A DNA stretch of 64,000 nt. Origin: Schaalia odontolytica (GTDB taxonomy: Bacteria; Actinomycetota; Actinomycetes; Actinomycetales; Actinomycetaceae). The position numbers and the translations under genes are program-made. Numbering within the stretch: position 1 is the first letter of the stretch; each line of letters begins with the position of its first letter. The notes under the pieces were generated by a model. That model did not search any database and had not been told where the DNA came from. It was given only the letters and a program-made list of their open reading frames with translations. Location of the stretch: the NCBI RefSeq assembly GCF_024584435.1, contig NZ_CP102197.1, positions 1,240,001 through 1,304,000 of the forward strand, written 5' to 3'. Positions 44,924-53,684 of this stretch are shown here, one piece after another.

Positions 44924-46411
44924 TCAACGCTTCCTCGCCCTCACAAGGGACCCAAGTCCCGTCAGATGGAGGCGTTCCCTGAATATCCAGCAGGCGCAGG
45001 CAAAAGTCACAATCGACAGCAGTGATCCAGTAACGGTTGCAACAAACGAATCGCGGCCGAGAACCGCAGCTATACACCCGCCCGGAATCGCCACGGAAAC
45101 TCCGACAACGAGGATCGGCTTGACCACTTCGGAAAGTTTTGGTGTCACGCCGACGAATCGCGAGACCTGAACGGTGGCCATTGCGGCGTCAAGGACCATG
45201 CACACCGCCCACACGATGGCTGCAGCGACCATTCCGCCGCGCGGAATGAAGATGATGTTACCCACAATGTTGAGCGCGAGGACGACGATCTTGTTCACCG
45301 CCGCCCATCCGGAGCGCCCACTCATGATGAGCAGGGAGTGAATGTTACCGGCCATGAAGGTCACGATGGAGCCTATGCACAGAACCACGAGGACACTGGC
45401 CCCCGGGGCGAAGCCATCCCCGAGGATCCGCATGAGCGCCGGGGCGAAGATCGCCATCAGCGCATAGATCGGAGCGGCGAACAGGACCAGCCAGATGGAG
45501 GCCGTCCCATAGAGATCTCGCAGCTCGCCGGTACGCCGTCGATGCAAGAGCTTGGAGAACTGGGGCGAGACGACAACTCGCAGCGCCGTATCAACCACCA
45601 TTCCCGCCTGAATGAAGCGAATCGCTCCACCGTAGATGCCCGAGGCAGCATTGCCCGCCAGCATGCCCACGAGGAGCACGTCCAACCACTGCAGGGCCTG
45701 CTCGAGACCCGCGGTCAGGGTGCGAGGCAGGGCGAAGGAGAGAACCTGGCGCCGCCTCTTCGACGAGGGCCATCGTCCGAACGAGTCGACGGCGGAGGGC
45801 ATGTGCCGCAGCAGCAGCCACCACGCCGCGACGAGAACAACCGCGAAAGGAAGCGCCCACGCAACAGAGACGAGCGCGAGCGATCCCGTGAGCGCCGCAG
45901 CGAGCGCGACCAGGAGAGGGCGAAGGCCAGGAAGCAGGAGATTTTGAACGAGGACGTACTCACGCATGTTTCCGAGGGCGCGCAGAGCCGCCGAGGCAAC
46001 GAGCGTGAGCGCACCGATCGGGACAAACCAGAGGACGGCGCGGGTGGAGGACGCCACCTGGGCGTCCCAGATAAAGGGCGCGGCGACCTCGAGAACGAGA
46101 ACACACACGGTCGAGACGGCTACCGTCATCGTCGCCATGAAGGACAGCGTCGCCCGTATCTCCTGCGGGGCATCCAACGAGAGCCGCGGAAGCAGGTAGA
46201 TGGCGGTCGAGTCAAGGCCGACCTTGGCCAGCGCCATGACGATGGCGAAGACACCGGTCGCCTGAGTGACCACACCCGCCCCCTGCGCACCCAGCATCCG
46301 CGACAGGATGATCGTGAACGCGAACCCAAGGACCGCCGAGGCGGCAGCGCCCACGAAACCGGCAATGCCGCTACGCGCCAACGAACGTCTGGCTTGATTT
46401 GTCTCACTCAT
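44924..46411 (-). CDS. Oligosaccharide flippase (Wzx/MATE-like)
   Basis: 495 residues with about 14 predicted helices. The N-terminus (SGIAGFVGAAASAVLGFAFT, ILSRMLGAQGAGVVTQATGV) is typical of polysaccharide export proteins of the Wzx/RfbX type. It should flip lipid-linked repeat units to the outer face. The ATG at 46411 has GGGAGGACGG upstream; the longer frame has no such site. It follows a divergent promoter shared with the gene at 46471. Confidence 0.92.
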   Translation of the reverse strand: MSETNQARRSLARSGIAGFVGAAASAVLGFAFTIILSRMLGAQGAGVVTQATGVFAIVMALAKVGLDSTAIYLLPRLSLDAPQEIRATLSFMATMTVAVSTVCVLVLEVAAPFIWDAQVASSTRAVLWFVPIGALTLVASAALRALGNMREYVLVQNLLLPGLRPLLVALAAALTGSLALVSVAWALPFAVVLVAAWWLLLRHMPSAVDSFGRWPSSKRRRQVLSFALPRTLTAGLEQALQWLDVLLVGMLAGNAASGIYGGAIRFIQAGMVVDTALRVVVSPQFSKLLHRRRTGELRDLYGTASIWLVLFAAPIYALMAIFAPALMRILGDGFAPGASVLVVLCIGSIVTFMAGNIHSLLIMSGRSGWAAVNKIVVLALNIVGNIIFIPRGGMVAAAIVWAVCMVLDAAMATVQVSRFVGVTPKLSEVVKPILVVGVSVAIPGGCIAAVLGRDSFVATVTGSLLSIVTFACACWIFRERLHLTGLGSLVRARKR

Positions 46412-46470
46412 GTCCGTCCTCCCCGCTAGCCAGCGGTAACCTTGCTCCATAACCGAACGATGGGATACTC

Positions 46471-47115
46471 ATGGACTTCGTCAACTCACTCTCGCCGCTG
46501 CGCAAGAAGATCCTCCTCGCGGCCGCGATCCTCCTGATCATCTCGCTCGTCGTCGTGGCCGTCCTGCGTCTGTCGGGTTCCCCCCACGCCGATACTGCCG
46601 CCGCCTCGGGCACGCAGAGCGCCCCCGACGACCAATCCGGCGAGCCGCAGTCGATCCCGAAGACCATCACGCCCCAGTCCGGCGGCCCCTCGAACGCGTC
46701 CGGGTCCCTCAGCACCGACGCGGAGGCGGCCGGACAAACCTCTTTCGTCGTCAACACGCTGTGGGGGGCGTACTCCGATCCTGCCCAGGCGCAGGCAACA
46801 GACCTGTCCTCCGTGCTTACCGCTTCCGCGCTGGAAGAGTTCGACGCCCAGGCAGTGGAATGGTCCCGCGACGGAACCCACGCCACGGGCACGCCCACGC
46901 TGGAGGACGTGCATATCCTGAGCGATGACGGGGCGGGCAACGTCACGGTATCCGCGTGCGTGGATTCCTCATCCGTGAGCGTCCTCAACGACGCGGGAAC
47001 CTCTCTGACGGATGACACGACCATGGCTCGCGCCCTCACCTATTTTCAGTTTGTGAAGGATGGCGAGAACTGGAAGCTGTCGGGGGTGTCCTTCCCCGAC
47101 GACCCGACTTGTTGA
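46471..47115 (+). CDS. Membrane-anchored extracytoplasmic protein of unknown function
   Basis: 214 residues. One N-terminal helix (ILLAAAILLIISLVVVAVL) is followed by a Ser/Ala/Gly/Gln linker of about 60 residues and a compact C-terminal domain (AGQTSFVVNTLWGAYSDP, YFQFVKDGENWKLSGVSFP). The domain has the look of an NTF2-like/DUF4878-type fold; that is tentative. It has two Cys, one near the C-terminus. Its 3' end overlaps the convergent Wzy gene by 80 bases, which is unusual. It is divergent from the flippase. Confidence 0.75.
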   Translation: MDFVNSLSPLRKKILLAAAILLIISLVVVAVLRLSGSPHADTAAASGTQSAPDDQSGEPQSIPKTITPQSGGPSNASGSLSTDAEAAGQTSFVVNTLWGAYSDPAQAQATDLSSVLTASALEEFDAQAVEWSRDGTHATGTPTLEDVHILSDDGAGNVTVSACVDSSSVSVLNDAGTSLTDDTTMARALTYFQFVKDGENWKLSGVSFPDDPTC

Positions 47116-48553
47116 GCCGCTCCAGCATCCGCGTGGAGAAAGCCCCGTCGTTCGCGGCGGGGCTTTCCCATTCCCCGACGCGGACGATGGGCGCGGCGCG
47201 CATCGTCCCCGCGACGCTGCCCGGCGTGGGCGCGCCCTCACGCTCGGCGGCCTCGTGACGCAGAGGTTCGTTCTCTTCCTCGAGGTGTCGGGCCAGCAGC
47301 GCGACGGCCACGACGGAGAGCATCAGGCCGGTGTTCATGCCGTAGTAGAACTGCTCAACAAGGGTCGCCAGGATGATGCCGCCCAGGATCGACCCGTACA
47401 CGTCCGTCGCGCGCCACACGCGCGGAAGCATCCGAACGAAGAACGCGATGAAAAGGAAAGCTCCGACGATTCCGTAGGAGAAGAGCACCGTCCAGAATTG
47501 TCCCTGCGTGCCCAGCGACGGAAGCCACGCGGAGGCGGACGGGCGCGGTGCTCCAAAGCCCAGGAGCGGGGATTCAGCCAGTTCCGAGATGGTTTCGAGG
47601 TAGTTCGAGGCTCGGTCCTGGGTCGAGGAGGAAGCTGCCACTCGTTCGAGGAGCGATTGTGAGGCTGGCGTCGCGAGCCATGCGCCGATACCGATGACGA
47701 CCGCTGCTCCGATGCCTGCCACGGTTTGCCACGCCCCAACCCTCAGGCGTTGGAATCCGACCCACAGGACGACGATCAGCAATCCGATATACATGCCTCG
47801 ATTGAGCGTTGCCGCGGCCGGGATGACGGAAAGAGCACACAGCGCCGCAGCGACGAAACGCCACCGTGAGCGTTCGCGCCACAGGACGAACGCGAACACC
47901 AGGGCCAGGGGGAAAATCAACGAGAAGACGTTGCCGTAGGTGTTGGAATAGATGAACGGGGCGGAAGGACGAGGATCGGACAGCGCCCACGACGTCGGGT
48001 TCCACTGGGTGGTTGCGCGCCTGACGAACTCCTTGACGAAGTCGTTGCCGTGAAGCGAACGCGGAACGACGTAGTACATGAGCGTCTTGAAGCGCAGGGT
48101 CGGAAACGCCATCGCGATGAATCCGCCCACCGTCGTGGATGCGAGAAAACCCCACATGGTTGCCACGATCGTTCGCACGCTCAAAGACTTGCGGGCGTTG
48201 AAGGCGTAGACGGCGAAGATGCCGGGAGCAAGCTCGAGAGCAAAGCGGTAGATCGCGCCGATGACGCGGCCACCGGAATCCAACATGGACATGGAGGCAA
48301 TCACCCAGGCGAGGAAGAAGACCCACAGAATGGTCCCCGGCGGAAAACGCAGGCCGCTGCGGCCCACCATCAGGACGAGCATGACGATGGCGAAGAGCGG
48401 CCACATCAGGTCGCCGGCCCCCAGGACCCACCAGAGTAGGTATGCGCAGTAGGCGACGACGAACGGCCAGGCGGGCAGGTCCTGCACGTCCTCACGCAGT
48501 GGCCCGATGCTGGCGGGGGCCGGTTTGCCCCAGATTCCTCGGCGCGCGCTCAC
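47036..48553 (-). CDS. O-antigen polymerase/ligase family protein (Wzy-like)
   Basis: 505 residues with about 11 predicted helices and a large loop. The conserved C-terminal part has SNYLETISELAESPLLGFGAPR, the WzyC-type G-x-G region. The last 60 residues are hydrophilic and overlap the convergent gene. It should polymerise or ligate glycan repeats outside the membrane. The start is GTG at 48553, overlapping the previous stop by four bases (GTGA). Confidence 0.87.
   Translation of the reverse strand: MSARRGIWGKPAPASIGPLREDVQDLPAWPFVVAYCAYLLWWVLGAGDLMWPLFAIVMLVLMVGRSGLRFPPGTILWVFFLAWVIASMSMLDSGGRVIGAIYRFALELAPGIFAVYAFNARKSLSVRTIVATMWGFLASTTVGGFIAMAFPTLRFKTLMYYVVPRSLHGNDFVKEFVRRATTQWNPTSWALSDPRPSAPFIYSNTYGNVFSLIFPLALVFAFVLWRERSRWRFVAAALCALSVIPAAATLNRGMYIGLLIVVLWVGFQRLRVGAWQTVAGIGAAVVIGIGAWLATPASQSLLERVAASSSTQDRASNYLETISELAESPLLGFGAPRPSASAWLPSLGTQGQFWTVLFSYGIVGAFLFIAFFVRMLPRVWRATDVYGSILGGIILATLVEQFYYGMNTGLMLSVVAVALLARHLEEENEPLRHEAAEREGAPTPGSVAGTMRAAPIVRVGEWESPAANDGAFSTRMLERLNKSGRRGRTPPTASSSRHPSQTENR
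47138..47167 (+). terminator. UUCG-capped hairpin past the 46471 gene
   Basis: A 13-bp stem (GAAAGCCCCGTCG and partner, one G-U pair) with a TTCG tetraloop. It lies inside the C-terminal codons of the convergent Wzy gene, so it can terminate the plus-strand gene while being coding on the other strand. Confidence 0.65.
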
Positions 48554-49911
48554 GCCTCCGCGTCTCCTTCCCGGGGGTGGGCCTCCTCCTCGGAGGCCGG
48601 ACCGGTCGGGTACTCGCCGCGCGCGTCCTCCCGGACGGCGCTCTGGCCGCCCTCGTGTGCCCGATCCTGGGCGCCGCGACGGCTGGGCACCAACCTGTTG
48701 CGACGCCGCGAGGACAGGTAGAGGAAGGGCCCTTCCAGGAAGCCCTTGATCTCGGAGATGGTGAGGGATCCGGGCATGTCGCTGTCGGTACCCGAGACCC
48801 GCTCGCCTCCGGGCTTGATGCGGGCCAGAACAGCTGGCACTCGCGCAAACAGGGAGGCAAGGATCGTGGGCTTGGCGAGGATTGCCTTGGTGAGCAGGGC
48901 GGCCATGCCCGAGCCGTTGCCACGGATCTGCTTGTCGAGGCCCGCCTCGTCAACCCGGTGGCGGTGGTGCACCAGCGCATCGGGAGTATGGACGATGATG
49001 TCACCCGTGGCCAGGATGCGCGCAAACATATCGAGGTCCTCGCCTCCGCGCGTCGATGTGCCCGCTCCGAGGGCAGGATCGAAGGGGCCGACCTCCATCA
49101 GAACGTCGCGGCGTATGGCCATGCACACCCCTGCCCCCACGCGGGCGGTCGTCACGGGGTACAGCGGCCCCCCCTCGCCCTTCTCCCCCAGCGCCTCAAG
49201 GCCGCGGGGGAGGTCTGCCGTCGACCACACGCGCGCGGTGAAGTCTTTGGGGAAGCCTCCTCGGGATTCGAACCAGCGTTGGGGCGCGTAGCGCTGCTGG
49301 AGAGGCAGGACGATGCCCGTCGTCGCAGCCACGTATGGGGAGGCCGTGAAGGGGTCGATCATGGCCGTCAGCCAGTGGGGGTCAACGATGGCGTCGTCGT
49401 CGGTGAAGACAATGACTTCGCCTCGAGCCGCGAGAACGCCGCGGTTGCGTGCCCGAGACAGGCCCTGACGCGACGCCGAGACGATACTCAGCCGGGTGTC
49501 CTCGATGCCTGCGAGCTTCGCACGCGTCAGGCCCGTGTCGGGAGCGTTATCGACGACGACGAGGGTGAAGCGCTGATGGTCCTGGGCAAGAATGGCTCGC
49601 ACGGCCTCCTCGAGCATGTCCGAGGACCCGACGGTGCACATGATGACGGTGGCGTCAACGTCGGCGCCAGCACCCTCCTCCCATCCTCGGGCGGGCGCGG
49701 GTGGAACAGCGGCGACGCGCGGATCCTCCTCCGGGTGATCGGTGCCCTCGATCTCCACGAAACCGGAGTTGCGTCCATGGTCGCGCACGAGGACGAGCGC
49801 GCGAGGAGCCGACGGGTCGCCGGAGACGAGCTGGCTGACTCGGGCACTGCGGTCAACGTGCCAGACGGAGGCCGCCAGGTGATCGTCGGCGAGCTGGTCC
49901 TCGACGCTCAT
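48550..49911 (-). CDS. Family 2 glycosyltransferase
   Basis: 453 residues with the GT-A core starting at about residue 85: DATVIMCTVGSSDMLEEAV, FTLVVVDNAPDTG, GLSRARNRGVLAARGEVIVF, then DDD in FTDDDAIVDPHWL. Also RGGEDLDMFARIL for acceptor binding. The N-terminal 80 residues are an extra, poorly conserved module. It is coupled by ATGA overlap to the Wzz-like gene and by GTGA to Wzy. Confidence 0.9.
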   Translation of the reverse strand: MSVEDQLADDHLAASVWHVDRSARVSQLVSGDPSAPRALVLVRDHGRNSGFVEIEGTDHPEEDPRVAAVPPAPARGWEEGAGADVDATVIMCTVGSSDMLEEAVRAILAQDHQRFTLVVVDNAPDTGLTRAKLAGIEDTRLSIVSASRQGLSRARNRGVLAARGEVIVFTDDDAIVDPHWLTAMIDPFTASPYVAATTGIVLPLQQRYAPQRWFESRGGFPKDFTARVWSTADLPRGLEALGEKGEGGPLYPVTTARVGAGVCMAIRRDVLMEVGPFDPALGAGTSTRGGEDLDMFARILATGDIIVHTPDALVHHRHRVDEAGLDKQIRGNGSGMAALLTKAILAKPTILASLFARVPAVLARIKPGGERVSGTDSDMPGSLTISEIKGFLEGPFLYLSSRRRNRLVPSRRGAQDRAHEGGQSAVREDARGEYPTGPASEEEAHPREGDAEA

Positions 49912-51257
49912 TGTTGTTCCTTCACGTCGGCGATGAAGTCCCTGGCGGGCATCGTGTCCGTCGGACTTTCGCTGACCGGGGTGACGCGGCCTCCATCCGG
50001 CGACGAGGCGGTCGGGCCCTCAGGCGTCTCGGCCAGCGCGGCGCTCGGCCTCGGCGCCGAGGCCTGGGTGGCGCTGATCGGTTCGCCCAGGTAGATCATG
50101 CCGTTGACTTCTCGGTTGATGAGTGCCAGTTCATTCAGAAGAGCGTGCAACTTCTTCAGGTCATGCCCCCCGCGCACCGCGATGAGCACGTGTCGGGAGG
50201 GACGAACCTCGTCCAGGAGGGAGGCCAGCGGCTGGTTGATGTCGATGAGCCGCGGCGCCGGCACCCTCGTCTCGGCCAGGGAGCGTGAGAGGACGCGGTG
50301 CAGCGGGCGCGCCTGTGGGTCCGTGGCGTCCACGATCAGGTCAACCCAGTGATCGCGGTCGATCGCCATGGCAAGCATTCGGGTCGGGGCGAGCCACGGC
50401 TCGGGTGCCCCCTCCTCGGCGCTCCACACGGGCAGCGCCGTGAGGTCGGCGAGCTGAGTGGGGGAAGCGAGCGAACGCGATCGGGTTTCCTGAAGGAGTA
50501 CCGTCACGAGTCCGATAAAGAGGCCGACCGCCGTGGTAATCAGAATCATGCGCGACTTCGAGGGGGTGACCTCGTCTACCGAGGCATCCGCGTTCGTGAG
50601 AACGAGGCCGGCGCTGGCGTGGTAGGGAACGAGCTGGGCGCTCTGCTCGGTGAGCTTGCTGATCTGGGTGCGCAGCTCGGTGGCACGCGGGTTCGCGGTG
50701 GGCTTGCCGTCCTCGTCGACGAGCGCAGGTAGCGCCGCCAACTCGTTTTGCAGCGCCGTGATCTGCTCGTTGATGACCGCGCTCATCTCATCAGCGCGCT
50801 TTTCCACGAGGGAGGTGCGCTGCTCGAGGTAGTGCGCAGCGATCGCGTCGGCGGCGGCCACGGCCGCCTCGCGCGTCGACGCGGTGTAGCCGATGTTCAC
50901 GATCGTCCCGTTCGTGTCACCCGACACCTCAAGGTTGTCACGCAGCTCGCTCGCTGTGATGCCGCCGCCGAGTTGGGCAGCAGCGGCATCCAGGACAACC
51001 GCAGACTTGGCGATCCCCTGCTCGGTGGCCATGTCGGTCGTGTTCGACAACGACGCCCGCACCGCGGGAGCCGGTGTCGGAGACGGGGAGGTGACCGTCA
51101 TCGCGACGGTCGCGGAGTGGGCGACCGGCACGGCGAATGCGGCGGCGACACCCACGACCAAGCCGGCCACGGTTCCTACGACAATCGACTCCCAGCGGCG
51201 CGCCAGCGCGTGGCGCAGGATCTGCTGGCCGCCGGTGGGCGGAGGAGTAAGAATCAT
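49908..51257 (-). CDS. Wzz-like chain-length determinant protein
   Basis: 449 residues. Two membrane helices (SIVVGTVAGLVVGVAAAF near residue 30 and MILITTAVGLFIGLVTVLL near residue 235) flank an extracytoplasmic helical region with long coiled coil (KRADEMSAVINEQITALQNE). The C-terminal cytosolic part resembles a degenerate Wzc/CpsD-type region with no Walker motif (LIVDATDPQARPLHRVLSRS). It should set polymer length. The ATG at 51257 has AAGGAGA upstream. Confidence 0.87.
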   Translation of the reverse strand: MILTPPPTGGQQILRHALARRWESIVVGTVAGLVVGVAAAFAVPVAHSATVAMTVTSPSPTPAPAVRASLSNTTDMATEQGIAKSAVVLDAAAAQLGGGITASELRDNLEVSGDTNGTIVNIGYTASTREAAVAAADAIAAHYLEQRTSLVEKRADEMSAVINEQITALQNELAALPALVDEDGKPTANPRATELRTQISKLTEQSAQLVPYHASAGLVLTNADASVDEVTPSKSRMILITTAVGLFIGLVTVLLQETRSRSLASPTQLADLTALPVWSAEEGAPEPWLAPTRMLAMAIDRDHWVDLIVDATDPQARPLHRVLSRSLAETRVPAPRLIDINQPLASLLDEVRPSRHVLIAVRGGHDLKKLHALLNELALINREVNGMIYLGEPISATQASAPRPSAALAETPEGPTASSPDGGRVTPVSESPTDTMPARDFIADVKEQQ

Positions 51258-52162
51258 GACTGTTCTCCTTGGAGGTGAGAGCGCACCCACGCGGCGCGCG
51301 CGTTCAGCCGACGCTCGAGGACGCGGCGAGACGAAGCGGGTCGAGACGCGACCCCCTGAGTGTAGACCTGCACGAAGCGGTCGAGCTCACGCTCGGCCCG
51401 ATCGCGAGGAAGAGAAAGCAGCGACACCAGACGCGGCAGCTCCCGGCCCGTGAGCGCGACCGACAGGTCCGCAAACGCGCGCGCCTGCTCCGGATTCCTC
51501 CATGAATCCGCTCGCCAGGAGGCGTTTCCAGTGACTTGTCCGGGATGAATGCGGTAGAGCAGACCCCACGCCGCCAGGCGACGGATGCGCCCACCAACGG
51601 CACCGACTCGCAACCACAGGTCGTAGTCTTCGGCGGGAACAGCGCGATAACCTCCGACGCTGTCGATAATCTCGCGCGTGGCCAGCATCGTCGGATGGCA
51701 CACCGGGTTCGTCAGCAGAAGGTGCCACCCCATGTCCTCGGGAGTGATCTCGTAGGGAACACGAGGAACCGGGCGCGCACCCCGCAACTCGATCATCTGC
51801 GTAAAGACCATGTCGTCGTCGCGTTCGATAGCGCGCATCGCGCGCTTGAAACGGCCCTTGAGGGACACGTCGTCGGCGTCCATTCTGCCGACAAGGCGTG
51901 AATCCGTGCGCTCCATGAGCTGGGTGAGGACTCGCGACACACCTCCCTCGCCCGGCGTGATCTCCTCGATGCGCAGGCGCGGATCGACCACTCCCCCACG
52001 CGAGGCGCCTCGGATCGCCTCCCCGACCGTCGAGTCGCACGACGAGTCGTTGCCGACGACCAGCTCGGCGTCACGAGGCATCGCGGCGAGGGTGGAGGAC
52101 ACCGCCCGCGTGATCGTGTCCGCCGCGTTACGTGCGGGCAGGAGAACGGAGAGATCAGGCAC
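51254..52162 (-). CDS. Family 2 glycosyltransferase
   Basis: 302 residues. GT-A core: DLSVLLPARNAADTITRAV, DAELVVGNDSSCDST, DXD motif in RLVGRMDADDVS, and the acceptor motif PAEDYDLWLRVG. The start is GTG at 52162, which overlaps the preceding gene by eight bases; the open extension upstream lies inside that gene. Coupled to the Wzz-like gene by ATGA. Confidence 0.9.
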   Translation of the reverse strand: MPDLSVLLPARNAADTITRAVSSTLAAMPRDAELVVGNDSSCDSTVGEAIRGASRGGVVDPRLRIEEITPGEGGVSRVLTQLMERTDSRLVGRMDADDVSLKGRFKRAMRAIERDDDMVFTQMIELRGARPVPRVPYEITPEDMGWHLLLTNPVCHPTMLATREIIDSVGGYRAVPAEDYDLWLRVGAVGGRIRRLAAWGLLYRIHPGQVTGNASWRADSWRNPEQARAFADLSVALTGRELPRLVSLLSLPRDRAERELDRFVQVYTQGVASRPASSRRVLERRLNARAAWVRSHLQGEQS

Positions 52163-52925
52163 GACCGCCACCCGCCGCCGCGGCGGCGTCAAGCGCCCGC
52201 AGGTCGCTGAAGCGACGACGCAGCGATATCGCGCAGTGGGCGATCGCCACCGCCGCAAGGAGGGAGTACAGAACCATGAACGGAGCGCCCAACCCCCACA
52301 GCACGAACGACCAACACAGGACACCGGGGTCGGTGGGCAGCAGGATGAAGGACCTCAGGTTGCCGCCGCGGGTCTGCTTGCGTCCGGCAGCGCGCACGAA
52401 TTGTTCGGCGAGGATCTGACTCATGAACTGGCCGGAGGTCACCCACCCGTAGGCAAGCGCCACGAGCGCGAGCCACCACGACTCCGGGAGGTGGGCCATG
52501 ACCGCGATGGCGGTACAGAAGTGGATCGCGGGCGAGCGGAACGCGTCAGCAACGTGGTCGACCCACTCCCCCGTCTTGGACGAAGCACCGGTCACGCGCG
52601 ACACCTGCCCGTCGGCGGAGTCAAACATGAAGCCGACGGCGAGCGCCACTCCCACGATCAGGCCCGACCACCAGGCGGGAGACAAGGCGACCAAAGCGAC
52701 GAGGCCGATCGCCGAGAAGCACACCGAAACGAAGCTGACAAAGTTCGGCGTCCACCCTGAGGCGGCGCAGGCGGCGGCGACCACGCGGGCGGCACCCCGG
52801 TTGACCCACCGCATGTAGGCGGGCACGCCGGCACCCGGTTTCTGCGCGGCGGCGAGCGCCGAGCGGTAGGCCGCGAAACGGCTGCCCCACGAGGAGGAGG
52901 GATCGACCGCGACGGGCAAGCTCAT
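52155..52925 (-). CDS. CDP-alcohol phosphotransferase-family membrane enzyme
   Basis: 256 residues with about six helices. The active-site motif is present as FDSADGQVSRVTGASSKTGE followed by WVDHVADAF, matching D-x2-D-G ... G-x3-D-x3-D, with Ser in place of the usual Ala before Arg. It should transfer an alcohol phosphate from a CDP-alcohol. The adjacent cytidylyltransferase could supply that donor. Start ATG overlaps its stop (ATGA). Confidence 0.9.
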   Translation of the reverse strand: MSLPVAVDPSSSWGSRFAAYRSALAAAQKPGAGVPAYMRWVNRGAARVVAAACAASGWTPNFVSFVSVCFSAIGLVALVALSPAWWSGLIVGVALAVGFMFDSADGQVSRVTGASSKTGEWVDHVADAFRSPAIHFCTAIAVMAHLPESWWLALVALAYGWVTSGQFMSQILAEQFVRAAGRKQTRGGNLRSFILLPTDPGVLCWSFVLWGLGAPFMVLYSLLAAVAIAHCAISLRRRFSDLRALDAAAAAGGGRA

Positions 52926-53419
52926 TGTGCGTCCCCTTCCGCCGTCGTCTCGCTCGTCGTGCTCGCGGCCTCGTCGGCGAAGTCTTCCGGAGCGATGAAG
53001 CGACGCAGCTTCGTTGAGGATGTCGAGGGCGTGTAGGGCAGGTAGACCACGCGGGCACCAACCTCCGCCATCTCAGCTTCGAGCTGAGCGCCCTTGGGGG
53101 TGCCTTTCCAGTCGTCACCTTTGAAGAGAACGTCAAAGGGCTGCAGGCGCCACGCCAGGCGTTTGTCCTGATCGAGGTCCACGACGACCGCGTCGACGAA
53201 GCGCAGGGAGGACACGAGGTCGCAACGCTCCTTCAGCGGGATGACGGGGGCACGCCCCTTCATGCGGATGAGGGCCTCGTCCGAGGTCACCCCGACCACC
53301 AGACGATCGCAGCGCTCACGGGCCGCGCGCAGGATATTGAGGTGTCCCTGATGGAACATGTCAAAACCCCCGGGTACGTAGCCGGTGACGGAGGTGCGTT
53401 GCTGAGTCGTTTCGTCCAC
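52922..53419 (-). CDS. TagD/RfaE-like cytidylyl- or adenylyltransferase
   Basis: 165 residues of the HIGH nucleotidyltransferase fold: GYVPGGFDMFHQGHLNILRA (HxGH), VVGVTSDEALIRMKGR, RFVDAVVVDLDQDKRLAWR and the C-terminal STSSTKLRRF. The closest functional type is glycerol-3-phosphate cytidylyltransferase, which would make CDP-glycerol. A CDP-linked polyol for the next enzyme is the natural reading, but the alcohol is not fixed by sequence. First gene of the six-gene coupled operon. Confidence 0.88.
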   Translation of the reverse strand: MDETTQQRTSVTGYVPGGFDMFHQGHLNILRAARERCDRLVVGVTSDEALIRMKGRAPVIPLKERCDLVSSLRFVDAVVVDLDQDKRLAWRLQPFDVLFKGDDWKGTPKGAQLEAEMAEVGARVVYLPYTPSTSSTKLRRFIAPEDFADEAASTTSETTAEGDAQ

Positions 53420-53684
53420 GCATACAGTGTGCCATTTATCAGACGGTCAACGCGACGCTTACCCACTAAATGACCGAAAGATCACGTCTCCGCTTTATCC
53501 ACACAGTAGCAAACTCGGCCGCGAAAGCTAGGAAAGTCAAGCAAAAATGACCACGTGGCCGCACCGGTGTTCCAACAGGGCGCGCCGTGCCCGCCCCAGC
53601 TCACGGCCGACGCTCGCCAGGGGCACCCACCCAGCGCCCGGGCGCTGGCCACCGCGCAGGAGCGCGCGGCCCGCCCGAGTGTAC
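53420..53684. other. Intergenic: promoter region of the polysaccharide operon and purU 3' flank
   Basis: No gene. The part near 53420-53560 is AT-richer and should carry the operon promoter (TTGACC and TTGACT boxes on the minus strand), but no complete consensus pair is convincing. An 18-bp perfect palindrome at 53631-53648 (CCAGCGCCCGGGCGCTGG) follows the purU stop and may terminate it. Confidence 0.55.
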
